64,000 nucleotides of DNA, from NCBI RefSeq assembly GCF_013385825.1, contig NZ_JACAPG010000006.1:395364-459363 (forward strand), written 5' to 3'. Source of the stretch: Pseudomonas reactans. Its GTDB lineage: Bacteria > Pseudomonadota > Gammaproteobacteria > Pseudomonadales > Pseudomonadaceae. A program made the translations under genes and the position numbers. The stretch's first letter is position 1, and every line of letters begins with the position of its first letter. Positions 16,790 to 24,879 of the stretch are shown in pieces. Under the pieces are notes generated by a model, which was not told where the DNA came from, did not search any database, and was given only the letters and a program-made list of their open reading frames with translations.

Positions 16790-19126
16790 TTAGAACGCAA
16801 TGGAGGTCTGCACGTAGACCGTGCGGGGTTCGCCGACGTATTTACCCTTGTTGTTATCGTCGAACGAGCGGGTGAAATACTGGGTGTTGAAGATGTTTTT
16901 CACACCCACTGCCACATTCAAATCCGACAGTTGCGGGCCGAAGTCATAGGCCGCGCGGCTACTGAACAACATGTAGCCAGGGATGCGTCCGTTGGCGCCG
17001 TTGGCGGTTTCCTTTTCGGTGTTGGCGTTGTCGGCGAATTGGCTGCTCTGGTAGCTGCTGTCCAGGTTGAGCTTCCAGCGGCCTTCGGTGTAGCCCACGC
17101 CAAGGGTGCCTTTGTGCTTGGACGAGAAGGGCACGCGGTTGCCTTTGTTCGGGCCGTCTTCGCGGATGGTGGCGTCGACGTAGGCGTAAGTGGCGTACAC
17201 ATCGAAGCCGGCCAGGGCCGGGCTCAAACCGTCGAGCGCGTAGTTGACGCTGGTCTCGATCCCCTGATGGCGCGTTTCGCCACGGGCAATCACCGAGTCG
17301 TTGGTCTGGTTGCTTTCGTACTGGTTGTCGAAGTTGATCAGGAATGCGCCGATTTCCGCACGCAAGGTGCCGTCGTCGTAGCGGGTACCGAGTTCCCAGG
17401 TACGGGCTTTTTCCGGTTTCACTTCGCCGCTGGTCACGCGGTTCGGCATCTGGCTGTACTGCACGCTGCCGAACGAACCTTCGGTGTTGGCGTAGAGGTT
17501 CCAGCTGTCGCTGAGGTGGTACAGCACGTTCAGTGCCGGCAGCGCGGTGTTGTAGTCGCCTTTGTATTTGACGTTGGTCAGGTTGTTGGTCTGCTGGGAC
17601 TCGATCATCTCGTAGCGAATGCCCGGCGTGATGGTCCACTTGCCGATATCGATCCGGTCATCGATGAAGAACGCATTGGCTTCGGTGCCGCCACGGGTGT
17701 CGCGGTCGTTGCGGCTGTTGGTAGTGGGAATCTGCTGGTTGGCGGCAATCGGCGTGCGGTAGCGCAACTCGTGGCCGGCCTCGTTGATGTAACGGTAACC
17801 GACACCGACTTCATGGCTGGTTGGGCCCAGGTCAAAACCTTGGGCGAAGCGGGTCTCGATGCCACGCACCCAGTATTCACGCGGAGACAGCGAAAGGAAC
17901 GTGCCCTGGTCCAGGTAACCGCTGCGCAAGGTCTTGGTGAAGAAGCTGTTCACGGTGAACTCGCGGCGGTCCTGCTCATAGCGATAGCCGACGTTGAACA
18001 TCGTACGTCGGCCCCAGAATTTGTCGTAGGGGCGGGTGGACTGGTAGGGATCCGCCTTGTAGTCCGCGACGTTCAAGCCACCTGGCATATCGGCCTGGCC
18101 TTCGTAGTATTGCGCCATGGCGTTGAAGCTGTTGGCGTCATCCAGTTGGTATTTGCCCTTGAGGATCAGGTCGTCGATGCGCGTGTTGCTGTTCTCGCGC
18201 CAGTCGCCGCCACGGGTGCCGGAGTACAGAATCGCGCCGCCCAGGCCGTTGTCGGCGGTGCCGCCGGCCAGCAGGTTGCCGGTGGTCTTGAAGCCGTCTT
18301 GGCTGGAAGACGGGCTGGTTTCGGTCTGCAAGCCGCCTTTGACCGTGGGCGCATCCGGGATCGCACGGGTCACGAAGTTGACCACGCCGCCGACGTTCTG
18401 CGGGCCGTAGCGCACCGCACCGCCGCCGCGCACCACGTCGACCGCGTCCATATTGCCCATGCTGATCGGCGCAAAGGAAAGCTGCGGTTGGCCGTAGGGC
18501 GCGAACGGCACTGGAATGCCGTCCATCAGTACCGTGGAGCGCGAGGCCAGGCGTGGGTTGAGGCCGCGAATGCCGAAGTTCAGTGCCATGTCGTGGCTGC
18601 CGGTGCCGTTGTTGTCCGGGGCGTTGACGCCGGGAATACGGTTGAGCACGTCCTTGGCCTGGGTGGCGCCCTGGCGTTCGAACTCTTCACGGCGGATCAC
18701 ATCACGGGCGCCCGGATGTTCGAACACGTTGGTCTGCGCCGCGTCGCCCAGCCAGTCGCCGACCACGCTGGAGGTGCCCAACTCAATACTGGCCGGTGCA
18801 GTGGCCGGTTGCAGGCTGTAGGCATTGTCGCCTTCGGCACGGGCTTGCAGGCCAGTGCCTTCCAGCAGTTTCTGCAGGCCGTCCGCGGCGCCGTAGTTGC
18901 CGGACAAACCACGGCTCTGCATACCCGCCGTCACTTCGGAGCCGAAGGAGATCAGCACGCCGGCTTCACGGCCAAACTGGTTCAGTGCAGCTTCCAGCGA
19001 CGTCGGGGCGATGTGATAGGGCTTGGCGTCGGCCGCCATCACCGGGGGCAGCACGGTCAGACTGAGGCTGGCACCGAGTAGGAGTTGGCGCAAGGTGCGG
19101 GCAAGAAGCGTCGGTTGCTGGGGCAT
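16790..19126 (-). CDS. fecA: FecA, TonB-dependent ferric citrate receptor
   Basis: 778 residues from the ATG at 19126 (AGGA upstream). A signal peptide ending LPPVMA is followed by an STN signalling domain (about residues 35-90), which contacts FecR, then the plug (VVGDWLGDA, REEFERQGATQAKDVLNRIPG, GNMDAVDVVRGGGAVRYGPQ) and a 22-strand barrel ending in aromatic Phe. Many segments match E. coli FecA closely, for example RGLNPRLASRSTVLMDGIPV and ADMPGGL. It is downstream of fecI-fecR on the same strand. No fecBCDE permease genes follow, so the inner-membrane step must be supplied elsewhere. Confidence 0.95.
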   Translation of the reverse strand: MPQQPTLLARTLRQLLLGASLSLTVLPPVMAADAKPYHIAPTSLEAALNQFGREAGVLISFGSEVTAGMQSRGLSGNYGAADGLQKLLEGTGLQARAEGDNAYSLQPATAPASIELGTSSVVGDWLGDAAQTNVFEHPGARDVIRREEFERQGATQAKDVLNRIPGVNAPDNNGTGSHDMALNFGIRGLNPRLASRSTVLMDGIPVPFAPYGQPQLSFAPISMGNMDAVDVVRGGGAVRYGPQNVGGVVNFVTRAIPDAPTVKGGLQTETSPSSSQDGFKTTGNLLAGGTADNGLGGAILYSGTRGGDWRENSNTRIDDLILKGKYQLDDANSFNAMAQYYEGQADMPGGLNVADYKADPYQSTRPYDKFWGRRTMFNVGYRYEQDRREFTVNSFFTKTLRSGYLDQGTFLSLSPREYWVRGIETRFAQGFDLGPTSHEVGVGYRYINEAGHELRYRTPIAANQQIPTTNSRNDRDTRGGTEANAFFIDDRIDIGKWTITPGIRYEMIESQQTNNLTNVKYKGDYNTALPALNVLYHLSDSWNLYANTEGSFGSVQYSQMPNRVTSGEVKPEKARTWELGTRYDDGTLRAEIGAFLINFDNQYESNQTNDSVIARGETRHQGIETSVNYALDGLSPALAGFDVYATYAYVDATIREDGPNKGNRVPFSSKHKGTLGVGYTEGRWKLNLDSSYQSSQFADNANTEKETANGANGRIPGYMLFSSRAAYDFGPQLSDLNVAVGVKNIFNTQYFTRSFDDNNKGKYVGEPRTVYVQTSIAF

Positions 19127-19233
19127 GAAGAGCGGTCCTGAGAAGGAAGGATCAAGGTGGCTTTCCTTCTCTGTCACGCGAGGGGTGGAAAACGGCTCAC
19201 CGTTGCAAAAAAAAGTTCAAGGGTATGCTTTGT

Positions 19234-19332
19234 GTAGGAGCGAGCTTGCTCGCGAAGAATGTCAACGATAACGCGGGAAACCTGACACCCTGCGGCGTTC
19301 TCCCGGTCTTCGCGAGCAAGCTCGCTCCTACA
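19234..19332. repeat. REPIN (GCGAGCTTGCTCGC type)
   Basis: TGTAGGAGCGAGCTTGCTCG at the left and its reverse complement at the right, about 55 bp apart, lie between fecR and fecA. The hairpin could weaken read-through from fecIR into fecA. Confidence 0.9.
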
Positions 19333-19342
19333 GAGGATCTCA

Positions 19343-20284
19343 TCAGGCGCGTGCCTGAACGGTCACCCAATAGCGCGTAAAGCGCCGTACCTTCACCGGC
19401 AGGCTCACCTCAAGCAGGTCGAGAATGCGCTCGCTGTCGTCCAGCGGGTAGCTGCCGGAGATCAGCAGGTTGGCTACCTGTGGGTCGCAATTGACCTGGC
19501 CACGGCGATAACGGCCGAGTTCGCCGAGGAAATCTTCCAGGCGCATGTGGGCAGCAACCAGCATGCCGTCGGCCCAGGCGCCGCTGTTGGCGTCGGTGGG
19601 GCGCGGGGTGTCCCAACCTTTGCGGGTGAAGTTGACCTGGTGTGCGGCCTGGACGCTCAGCGGCAGGCCGGTGTAGGTATTGGGCATGACGTCGACGCGG
19701 CCGTCGAGCACCGCCAGTTGGGTGTGATCGTTGAATTGCCGCACGTTCAGGCGCGCCGCCTGGCTGGTGAGCAGGCCCTGGCCGGTCAGCACCTGCAATG
19801 GTGTGCTGCCTGTAATACCCGTCAGCAGAATCTCACCTTCAAGCAGGCGGATCAGCCGTTGCTGGCCATCAAAATGCACATCCACTGCGCTGCCAGTGTT
19901 GAGCTGCAACTGGCTGCCATCGGCCAATTGCACCTTGCGTCGCTGGCCAACGGGACTGCGGTAGTCGGCGGTCAGCGGCGGCAGGATATGTTGCTGGCGC
20001 AGGCTCCAGGCGGCAGCGGAACCGGCGCCGAGGATCAACAGCAACTTAAGCGCCTGACGACGGCTGGTGGAAGTTGGCACATTCAACGCCGCATGGGCCA
20101 GGGGCGAGGGCATGCCGCGCAGGCGCTGATTGACGCGCTGCATGTGGTCCCAGGCGCGCTGGTGTTCGCTGTGGGCGTTCAACCATTGCTGCCAGGCGGC
20201 TTGCTGGCGTGGGTTGAGCGCGCCTTGCTGCATTTCCATCAACCAATGCACGGCTTGTTCGGCGACTTGGGTGGAGAAGTTCAT
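19343..20284 (-). CDS. fecR: FecR, anti-sigma/regulator of FecI
   Basis: 313 residues. The N-terminal cytoplasmic FecR (DUF4880) domain with HWLMEMQQGALNPRQQAAWQ-type residues binds FecI; one membrane segment (KLLLILGAGSAAAWSL, about residues 90-107) is followed by a periplasmic FecR domain (YRSPVGQRRKVQLADGSQLQ) and a C-terminal secretin/TonB-like short domain that senses FecA. The ATG at 20284 overlaps the fecI stop (ATGA), indicating translational coupling. A much longer open frame exists upstream but is only the shifted reading of fecI. Confidence 0.92.
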   Translation of the reverse strand: MNFSTQVAEQAVHWLMEMQQGALNPRQQAAWQQWLNAHSEHQRAWDHMQRVNQRLRGMPSPLAHAALNVPTSTSRRQALKLLLILGAGSAAAWSLRQQHILPPLTADYRSPVGQRRKVQLADGSQLQLNTGSAVDVHFDGQQRLIRLLEGEILLTGITGSTPLQVLTGQGLLTSQAARLNVRQFNDHTQLAVLDGRVDVMPNTYTGLPLSVQAAHQVNFTRKGWDTPRPTDANSGAWADGMLVAAHMRLEDFLGELGRYRRGQVNCDPQVANLLISGSYPLDDSERILDLLEVSLPVKVRRFTRYWVTVQARA

Positions 20285-20778
20285 AGGGCAAAGTAGCAGC
20301 GCATGGCCGCTTTGCTCAGGTGGCGTTTGACAGTGGCGATGGAAATACCCAGTTCCGCGCCGATTTGTGCGTAGGTCAGGCCATCGAGTTGGGCCAGCAG
20401 GAACGCACGCTTGACCTGAATCGGCAGGCCGTCGAGCAGTTGGTCCAACTCCACCAGGGTTTGCAGAATGATGGCGCGTTCTTCTTCCGACGGTGCCACG
20501 TGCTCGGGCATCTGCGCCAAGGCGTCGAGGTAGGCGCGCTCCAGGTCCTGGCGACGGTAGAAGTTGAACAGCACACGCTTGGCGACTGTGGTGAGGAACG
20601 CGCGGGGCTCGACCAACGTGGGTGTTTCCCGTGCGGTGAGCACGCGGATGAAGGTGTCCTGGGCCAGGTCGGCGGCGCTTTCCGGGCAGCCGAGCTTGCG
20701 TCGCAACCAGCCGGTGAGCCAGTGGTGATGGTCGTTGTACAACACTTCGACGGTATTGGACGGGCTCAACGCGGACAC
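20281..20778 (-). CDS. fecI: FecI, ECF sigma factor for ferric citrate uptake
   Basis: 165 residues. Region 2 (SAADLAQDTFIRVLTA, RAFLTTVAKRVLFNFYRRQ) and region 4 (LPIQVKRAFLLAQLDGLTYAQIGAELGISIATVKRHL) are complete and resemble E. coli FecI throughout. It directs RNA polymerase to fecA when FecA-FecR signal. The GTG at 20778 has no ribosome site; a TTG at 20769 has GGAG eight bases upstream and may be the real start. A Fur-box-like palindrome lies about 25 bp upstream. Confidence 0.93.
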   Translation of the reverse strand: MSALSPSNTVEVLYNDHHHWLTGWLRRKLGCPESAADLAQDTFIRVLTARETPTLVEPRAFLTTVAKRVLFNFYRRQDLERAYLDALAQMPEHVAPSEEERAIILQTLVELDQLLDGLPIQVKRAFLLAQLDGLTYAQIGAELGISIATVKRHLSKAAMRCYFAL

Positions 20779-20800
20779 TCCACAAGCATCGCCATGCTTT

Positions 20801-20823
20801 AGAGAACAAGAATTGTTCGCATT
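20801..20823 (-). promoter_or_regulatory. Fur-box-like palindrome before fecI
   Basis: GAACA-AGAAT-TGTTC (20804-20818) is a perfect palindrome inside a 19-21 bp stretch resembling the Fur box when read toward fecI (AATGCGAACAATTCTTGTTC). Position and the gene's function support iron-repressed transcription of fecIR. Confidence 0.65.
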
Positions 20824-20887
20824 GTAGGGCCCGCGACGGGCTTCGGCAATCCGTCAGGGCAGGTGTTTCATCCGTTCTGTTTTGCTT

Positions 20888-20908
20888 ATGAGAATATTTA
20901 TCATTAAT
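20888..20908 (+). promoter_or_regulatory. Fur box before the DUF3649-PepSY operon
   Basis: ATGAGAATATTTATCATTAA (20888-20907) keeps the GAGAAT and TATCATT halves of the Fur consensus and lies about 32 bp upstream of the DUF3649 start. It probably overlaps the promoter and represses the operon when iron is plentiful. Confidence 0.75.
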
Positions 20909-20939
20909 ATTGCGGCCTGATGAACCTGGCGCCTCCCGC

Positions 20940-21242
20940 ATGAAAAGCAAAACCTCGCTGCCTGTCTCCTATCGTCTCTCCGTCACCTCGCGCGTGCTGG
21001 CTGCCGTGGTGGGTGGTTATCTGATGGCTTCCCTGGCCAGTATCTGCCTGGCGCTGTGGATGCCCACGTCCCGAGCCGACGCCGTGATCACCGGCATGAT
21101 GAGTTCATTCGTGTTCTACCTGCTGGCCGTGATCTGGTGTTTCGCCTGCCGCAGCGCCGCGCGCGCTTGGTTTGGCGTGATGCTGCCAAGCGCGGTATTT
21201 GCCACGCTGGCGGGTGTGGGCTTCTGGATGGCACGTACATGA
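20940..21242 (+). CDS. DUF3649 small membrane protein
   Basis: 100 residues with three hydrophobic segments (VLAAVVGGYLMASLASICLA, FVFYLLAVIWCFACR, VMLPSAVFATLAGVGFWM). DUF3649 proteins travel with PepSY-type membrane proteins in iron-uptake loci; their function is not established. It is first in an operon behind a Fur box and its stop overlaps the next start (ATGA). The ATG at 20940 is the only start fitting the family N-terminus, though the ribosome site is weak. Confidence 0.78.
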   Translation: MKSKTSLPVSYRLSVTSRVLAAVVGGYLMASLASICLALWMPTSRADAVITGMMSSFVFYLLAVIWCFACRSAARAWFGVMLPSAVFATLAGVGFWMART

Positions 21243-22813
21243 AAGATGGCTTTCGCCAGGCCATGGCCTGGTTGCACACCTGGGCGGGGCTGATCTTTGG
21301 CTGGCTGCTGTTTGCGATTTTCCTGACGGGCACCTTGGCGTATTTCAAGGATGAGATCAGCCACTGGATGCAGCCTGAAGTGCAGGCCCATCCGCTGGAC
21401 GATGCGCGCAGCCTGACCGTCGCCCAGACCTATCTGCAGCAAGTCGCGCCGACCGCCGCACGCTGGTTTATCACTCTGCCAGACAGCCGCGATCCTGGTT
21501 TGTCGGTGATGTGGCAAGACAAAGTCGACCCTGGCCGACGCGGTAATTTCATCCAGAAAACCCTCCACCCTGTTACCGGCCAGGCTGTGCAAGCCCGTGA
21601 AAGCATGGGCGGCGATTTCTTCTACCGCTTTCACTTCCAGCTGCAAATGCCTCACCCGTGGGGCCGCTGGCTGTCGACGATTGCCGCGATGGTGATGTTC
21701 GTCGCCTTGATCACCGGCATCATCACTCACAAGAAAATCTTCAAGGACTTCTTCACCTTTAGGCCCCGCAAAGGCCAGCGTTCCTGGCTCGACGGGCACA
21801 ACGCGGTGGGAGTGCTGGTGCTGCCGTTCCATTTGATGATCACCTACAGCAGCCTGGTGATCTTCATGAGCATGGTGATGCCGGCGCCGATTCTTGCTTC
21901 CTATGGCGGCGACACCCGCGCCTTTTTCAGCGAGGTATTCCCGAACACCAACAACGCGCCGGCGCTGGGCCAGCCTGGAAAATTGCTGCCGCTGGTGCCG
22001 ATGTACGAGCAAGCGCGGGCGCAGTGGGAAGGTGGCCATGTGGGGCGCGTGGCGGTCAATAATCCCGCCGATATGAACGCCTCGGTCAATGTGTTTCGCG
22101 CGGGTTCCGACAGCGTGGTGCATGATTTCGGCAGCACCGTTTCCTTCAATGGCACCACCGGCGAGCTGGTACGGGTGTATGGCGGGCAGTCGCTACCGGC
22201 AGCCATCAGCGGTAGTTTCTATGGGTTGCACATGGGCCATTTCGCCGGCCCGGTGTTGCGCTGGTTGTACTTTATCTGTGGCCTGGCGGGCACGGCGATG
22301 ATCGGCACCGGGCTGGTGATCTGGCTCGGCAAGCGTCAGCTCAAACATGCCAAGGCTGCGGTAATGCCGTTTGAGTTGCGCTTGGTAGAAGTGCTGAACA
22401 TCGCCAGCATGTCCGGGTTGATGATCGCCATCGCCGCATTTTTCTGGGCCAACCGTTTGTTGCCGGTGAGCTTTGCCGACCGTTCCGATTGGGAAATACA
22501 AACCTTCTTTATTGCCTGGGGCCTGAGTCTGTTGCACGCGATCCTGCGTCGTGGCCGCCAGGGGTGGGTCGAGCAACTGAGCTTCGGCGCGCTGCTGTTT
22601 ATCGCCATCCCACTGCTCAACGCGTTGACCACATCGCACCACCTCGGTGTTTCGTTGGCAACCGGCGATTGGGCCATGGCTGGCTTTGATCTGACCTGCC
22701 TGGCCAGCGGCGTATTCCTTGGCTGGGCCGCCTGGAAGATGCAGCGTCGCACCGCGCCGGCGCCTAAAGCTCAGCGCGCACGCCCGCTGGCGTTGAAGCA
22801 GGAGGCGAACTGA
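21239..22813 (+). CDS. PepSY-associated transmembrane protein, putative iron reductase type
   Basis: 524 residues. It starts at the ATG overlapping the DUF3649 stop. An N-terminal membrane helix (LHTWAGLIFGWLLFAIFLTG) is followed by a large periplasmic part, further helices near residues 145, 195, 345, 390 and 440, and conserved His residues at helix ends (FHFQLQMPHPWGRW; DGHNAVGVLVLPFHLMI; YGLHMGHFAGP). Related proteins are encoded with siderophore receptors and are thought to reduce or release siderophore iron at the inner membrane. The exact siderophore is unknown. The next gene starts immediately after the stop. Confidence 0.8.
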   Translation: MKDGFRQAMAWLHTWAGLIFGWLLFAIFLTGTLAYFKDEISHWMQPEVQAHPLDDARSLTVAQTYLQQVAPTAARWFITLPDSRDPGLSVMWQDKVDPGRRGNFIQKTLHPVTGQAVQARESMGGDFFYRFHFQLQMPHPWGRWLSTIAAMVMFVALITGIITHKKIFKDFFTFRPRKGQRSWLDGHNAVGVLVLPFHLMITYSSLVIFMSMVMPAPILASYGGDTRAFFSEVFPNTNNAPALGQPGKLLPLVPMYEQARAQWEGGHVGRVAVNNPADMNASVNVFRAGSDSVVHDFGSTVSFNGTTGELVRVYGGQSLPAAISGSFYGLHMGHFAGPVLRWLYFICGLAGTAMIGTGLVIWLGKRQLKHAKAAVMPFELRLVEVLNIASMSGLMIAIAAFFWANRLLPVSFADRSDWEIQTFFIAWGLSLLHAILRRGRQGWVEQLSFGALLFIAIPLLNALTTSHHLGVSLATGDWAMAGFDLTCLASGVFLGWAAWKMQRRTAPAPKAQRARPLALKQEAN

Positions 22814-23140
22814 ATGCTGCTCGCACTGCTGATGTGCTACGCCGGGTTCACCGCACTCTGCCTGTCCACTGACCGTCACCACGGCGAGTTGCTGCACAGC
22901 AAACCTTCGCCTCGTCGGCGCCTGGGTTTGCGGGTGATCGGTTGGTTGCTGCTGGTGGTGTCGATCTGGCCGGCGGTGGATGTCGCCGGTTGGGGCCAGG
23001 GCCTGGTGGAGTGGTGCGCCGTGTTGATGCTCAGCGCATTGCTGCTGGTGTTGTTGTTGCCGTACCGGCCAAGGCTGGCCTTGATCCTGGCGGGCGTTGG
23101 TCTACTCGCCAGTCCTGTTGCAGCCTTCGCCACCCTCTGA
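22814..23140 (+). CDS. DUF3325 small membrane protein
   Basis: 108 residues with three or four hydrophobic segments (LLALLMCYAGFTALCLS, VIGWLLLVVSIWPAVDVAGW, LMLSALLLVLLLPYRP). DUF3325 proteins are regular companions of the PepSY/DUF3649 pair in Pseudomonas iron loci; function unknown. A strong GGAGG site lies in the end of the PepSY gene, and the two genes are directly adjacent. Confidence 0.78.
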   Translation: MLLALLMCYAGFTALCLSTDRHHGELLHSKPSPRRRLGLRVIGWLLLVVSIWPAVDVAGWGQGLVEWCAVLMLSALLLVLLLPYRPRLALILAGVGLLASPVAAFATL

Positions 23141-23148
23141 GCCCGCCC

Positions 23149-23727
23149 ATGATGATCAGCACGCCACCCGAATCCCAGGACAGCCAGCACGCTGACGCGG
23201 CAGGTGGGCGTGCGCATTTCCTGCAGGTGTTTTTGTCCCAGCGTTCACAGATGGAAGCCTTGGTGAGTCGCCGCGTGGGGTGTCGCGCCACGGCGGCCGA
23301 CTTGGTGCAGGACCTGTTCCTGCGTTTCTGGCGCCGGCCGTTGGTGCAGGTCGAGGAACTCAGCACCTACCTGCTGCGCTGCGCCGGCAATATCGCCATC
23401 GACCACCTGCGCAGCGAAGGTGCACGGGTACGCAGCAGTGAAGGCTGGCTGCCCGAACAGCAAGACAACCAAGGTTCCGAACCCCAGGCAGCATTGGAAG
23501 CTGGCAATGACCTGCGCCACGTCGAAGCCGCCTTGCGCAGCCTGCCCGAGCGCACGCGGCAGATTTTCCTGCTCAACCGCATTCACGGTCGCAAGTACGC
23601 GGAAATCGCCAAGGCCATGGGCCTGTCCCAAAGTGCCGTGGAAAAACATATGATGCGTGCCCTCGAAGCCTGCAAAGCCAGCCTTCGCGAACCCTCATCC
23701 CCACGCACGCCAGGGAAAGCACCGTGA
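23149..23727 (+). CDS. ECF sigma factor, FecI-like, second copy
   Basis: 192 residues from the ATG at 23149. Region 2 (RATAADLVQDLFLRFWRRP, LLRCAGNIAIDHLRSEGARV) and region 4 (LPERTRQIFLLNRIHGRKYAEIAKAMGLSQSAVEKHMMRAL) mark an iron-starvation ECF sigma factor. It is eight bases after the DUF3325 gene, probably in the same Fur-controlled transcript, and overlaps its anti-sigma gene by GTGA. The receptor gene that normally follows such a pair is absent here. Confidence 0.9.
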   Translation: MMISTPPESQDSQHADAAGGRAHFLQVFLSQRSQMEALVSRRVGCRATAADLVQDLFLRFWRRPLVQVEELSTYLLRCAGNIAIDHLRSEGARVRSSEGWLPEQQDNQGSEPQAALEAGNDLRHVEAALRSLPERTRQIFLLNRIHGRKYAEIAKAMGLSQSAVEKHMMRALEACKASLREPSSPRTPGKAP

Positions 23728-24701
23728 ACGCCACCCCCACGCCCGCCCAGGAACAAGCCGCACTGGCCTGGCTGAGCCTATTGCATGATCAGCCCAGCAG
23801 TGGCGACCAGGCCACTTTCAGCCAGTGGTTGCGGGCTGATCCGGCGCACGTCGAGGCCTACTCCCAGGCCCAGGTGTTGTGGGAGTTGAGCGAAGTGCCG
23901 GCACGCAAGCTGGCGGATGAAGAGGCGTTGGCGTTGCAGGGCTACCTCAATGCGATGAGCACCTCGAAGCGTTCACGGGTGGTGCGTTGGTCCGGCGCCT
24001 TGGCGATGGCTGCGTGCCTGCTATTGATGGTGTCCATGGGCGCCGGCTGGCAGCCGTCACGCTGGATCGATGATCTCGGTGCCGACTACGTGACGGCGCC
24101 GGGTGAAGTCAAAACCGTCACGCTGGCCGATCAATCCCAGGTAACTCTCGATGCCGACAGCGCGATTGCCGTGGATTTCAGCCATGGCGAGCGGCATATC
24201 AAGCTGCGTCGTGGCGCGGGCTTTTTCAGCGTGACCCACACGGGACAATCCTTTGTGGTGGAGGCGGGCAGCGGTGAGGCGCGCGTGCTGGGGACGCAAT
24301 TCGAAGTGCGCCTACAACCGGCAGGCGCTCAGGTAACGGTGTTGTCCGGGCGTGTGGGCGTGACGCCGTCCAAGCAAGGTGCGCAGCAAATTCTTACGGC
24401 GGGACAGCAAGTGGCCTACGTAGACGGCGTTGCTGACCCTCTGCACGCGGTAGACAGTGAGTCGCGCCTGGCCTGGCGCGACGGTTGGCTCAACTACTAC
24501 AAGGCGCCGTTGGCGGACGTGGTCAAGGACCTGGAGCGTTACTACCCAGGCCGCATTCTGTTGCTCAACGAAGCGATGGGCGCCAAGCGCGTCAGCGGCA
24601 GTTTCCCGAGCAAGGACCCGGAGGCGGTGTTGAATGCCCTGCAGGCAGTGTTGGGTTTTGAGCAGCGCAGCCTGTTGGGGCGAGTGATCGTGTTGCGTTG
24701 A
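23724..24701 (+). CDS. FecR-like anti-sigma regulator, second copy
   Basis: 325 residues, GTG start overlapping the sigma gene. The N-terminal cytoplasmic domain (LAWLSLLHDQPSSGDQATFSQWL) is followed by one membrane segment (ALAMAACLLLMVSMGAGW, residues about 92-110), a periplasmic FecR domain (TAPGEVKTVTLADQSQVTLD) and a C-terminal signalling domain (LADVVKDLERYYPGRILL). It should transmit a signal from the STN domain of an outer-membrane receptor, but no receptor gene lies next to it: the following genes are the AT-richer secreted-protein cluster. Confidence 0.9.
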   Translation: MNATPTPAQEQAALAWLSLLHDQPSSGDQATFSQWLRADPAHVEAYSQAQVLWELSEVPARKLADEEALALQGYLNAMSTSKRSRVVRWSGALAMAACLLLMVSMGAGWQPSRWIDDLGADYVTAPGEVKTVTLADQSQVTLDADSAIAVDFSHGERHIKLRRGAGFFSVTHTGQSFVVEAGSGEARVLGTQFEVRLQPAGAQVTVLSGRVGVTPSKQGAQQILTAGQQVAYVDGVADPLHAVDSESRLAWRDGWLNYYKAPLADVVKDLERYYPGRILLLNEAMGAKRVSGSFPSKDPEAVLNALQAVLGFEQRSLLGRVIVLR

Positions 24702-24793
24702 GCCCTTGCTGTTAACGATGGTTAATAGAGCAGCACGCTGCAACGTTCCGCCTTGGAATAATAGCGCGTTGGATATTGCTAATCAGTAGTGCT

Positions 24794-24813
24794 AACTGTT
24801 AATTCTGACAGTA
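24794..24813 (+). promoter_or_regulatory. LexA (SOS) box upstream of first ten-Cys secreted protein
   Basis: CTGT-TAATTCTG-ACAG at 24796-24811 fits CTGT-N8-ACAG, the motif seen before yebG. It is 66 bp before the ATG at 24880. The remaining bases between 24702 and the ATG contain no gene I can support. Confidence 0.8.
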
Positions 24814-24879
24814 GAAGATTTTTTGCACACGCGCTTTTATAAGTTGACGACTACTCATCAACTTCTGAAGGGGTGTGTT

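Noticed and set aside
16784..19081. 765-codon open frame on the plus strand
   Set aside because: It is the antisense of fecA, with composition dictated by the opposite strand's codons, and has no recognisable motif or ribosome site.
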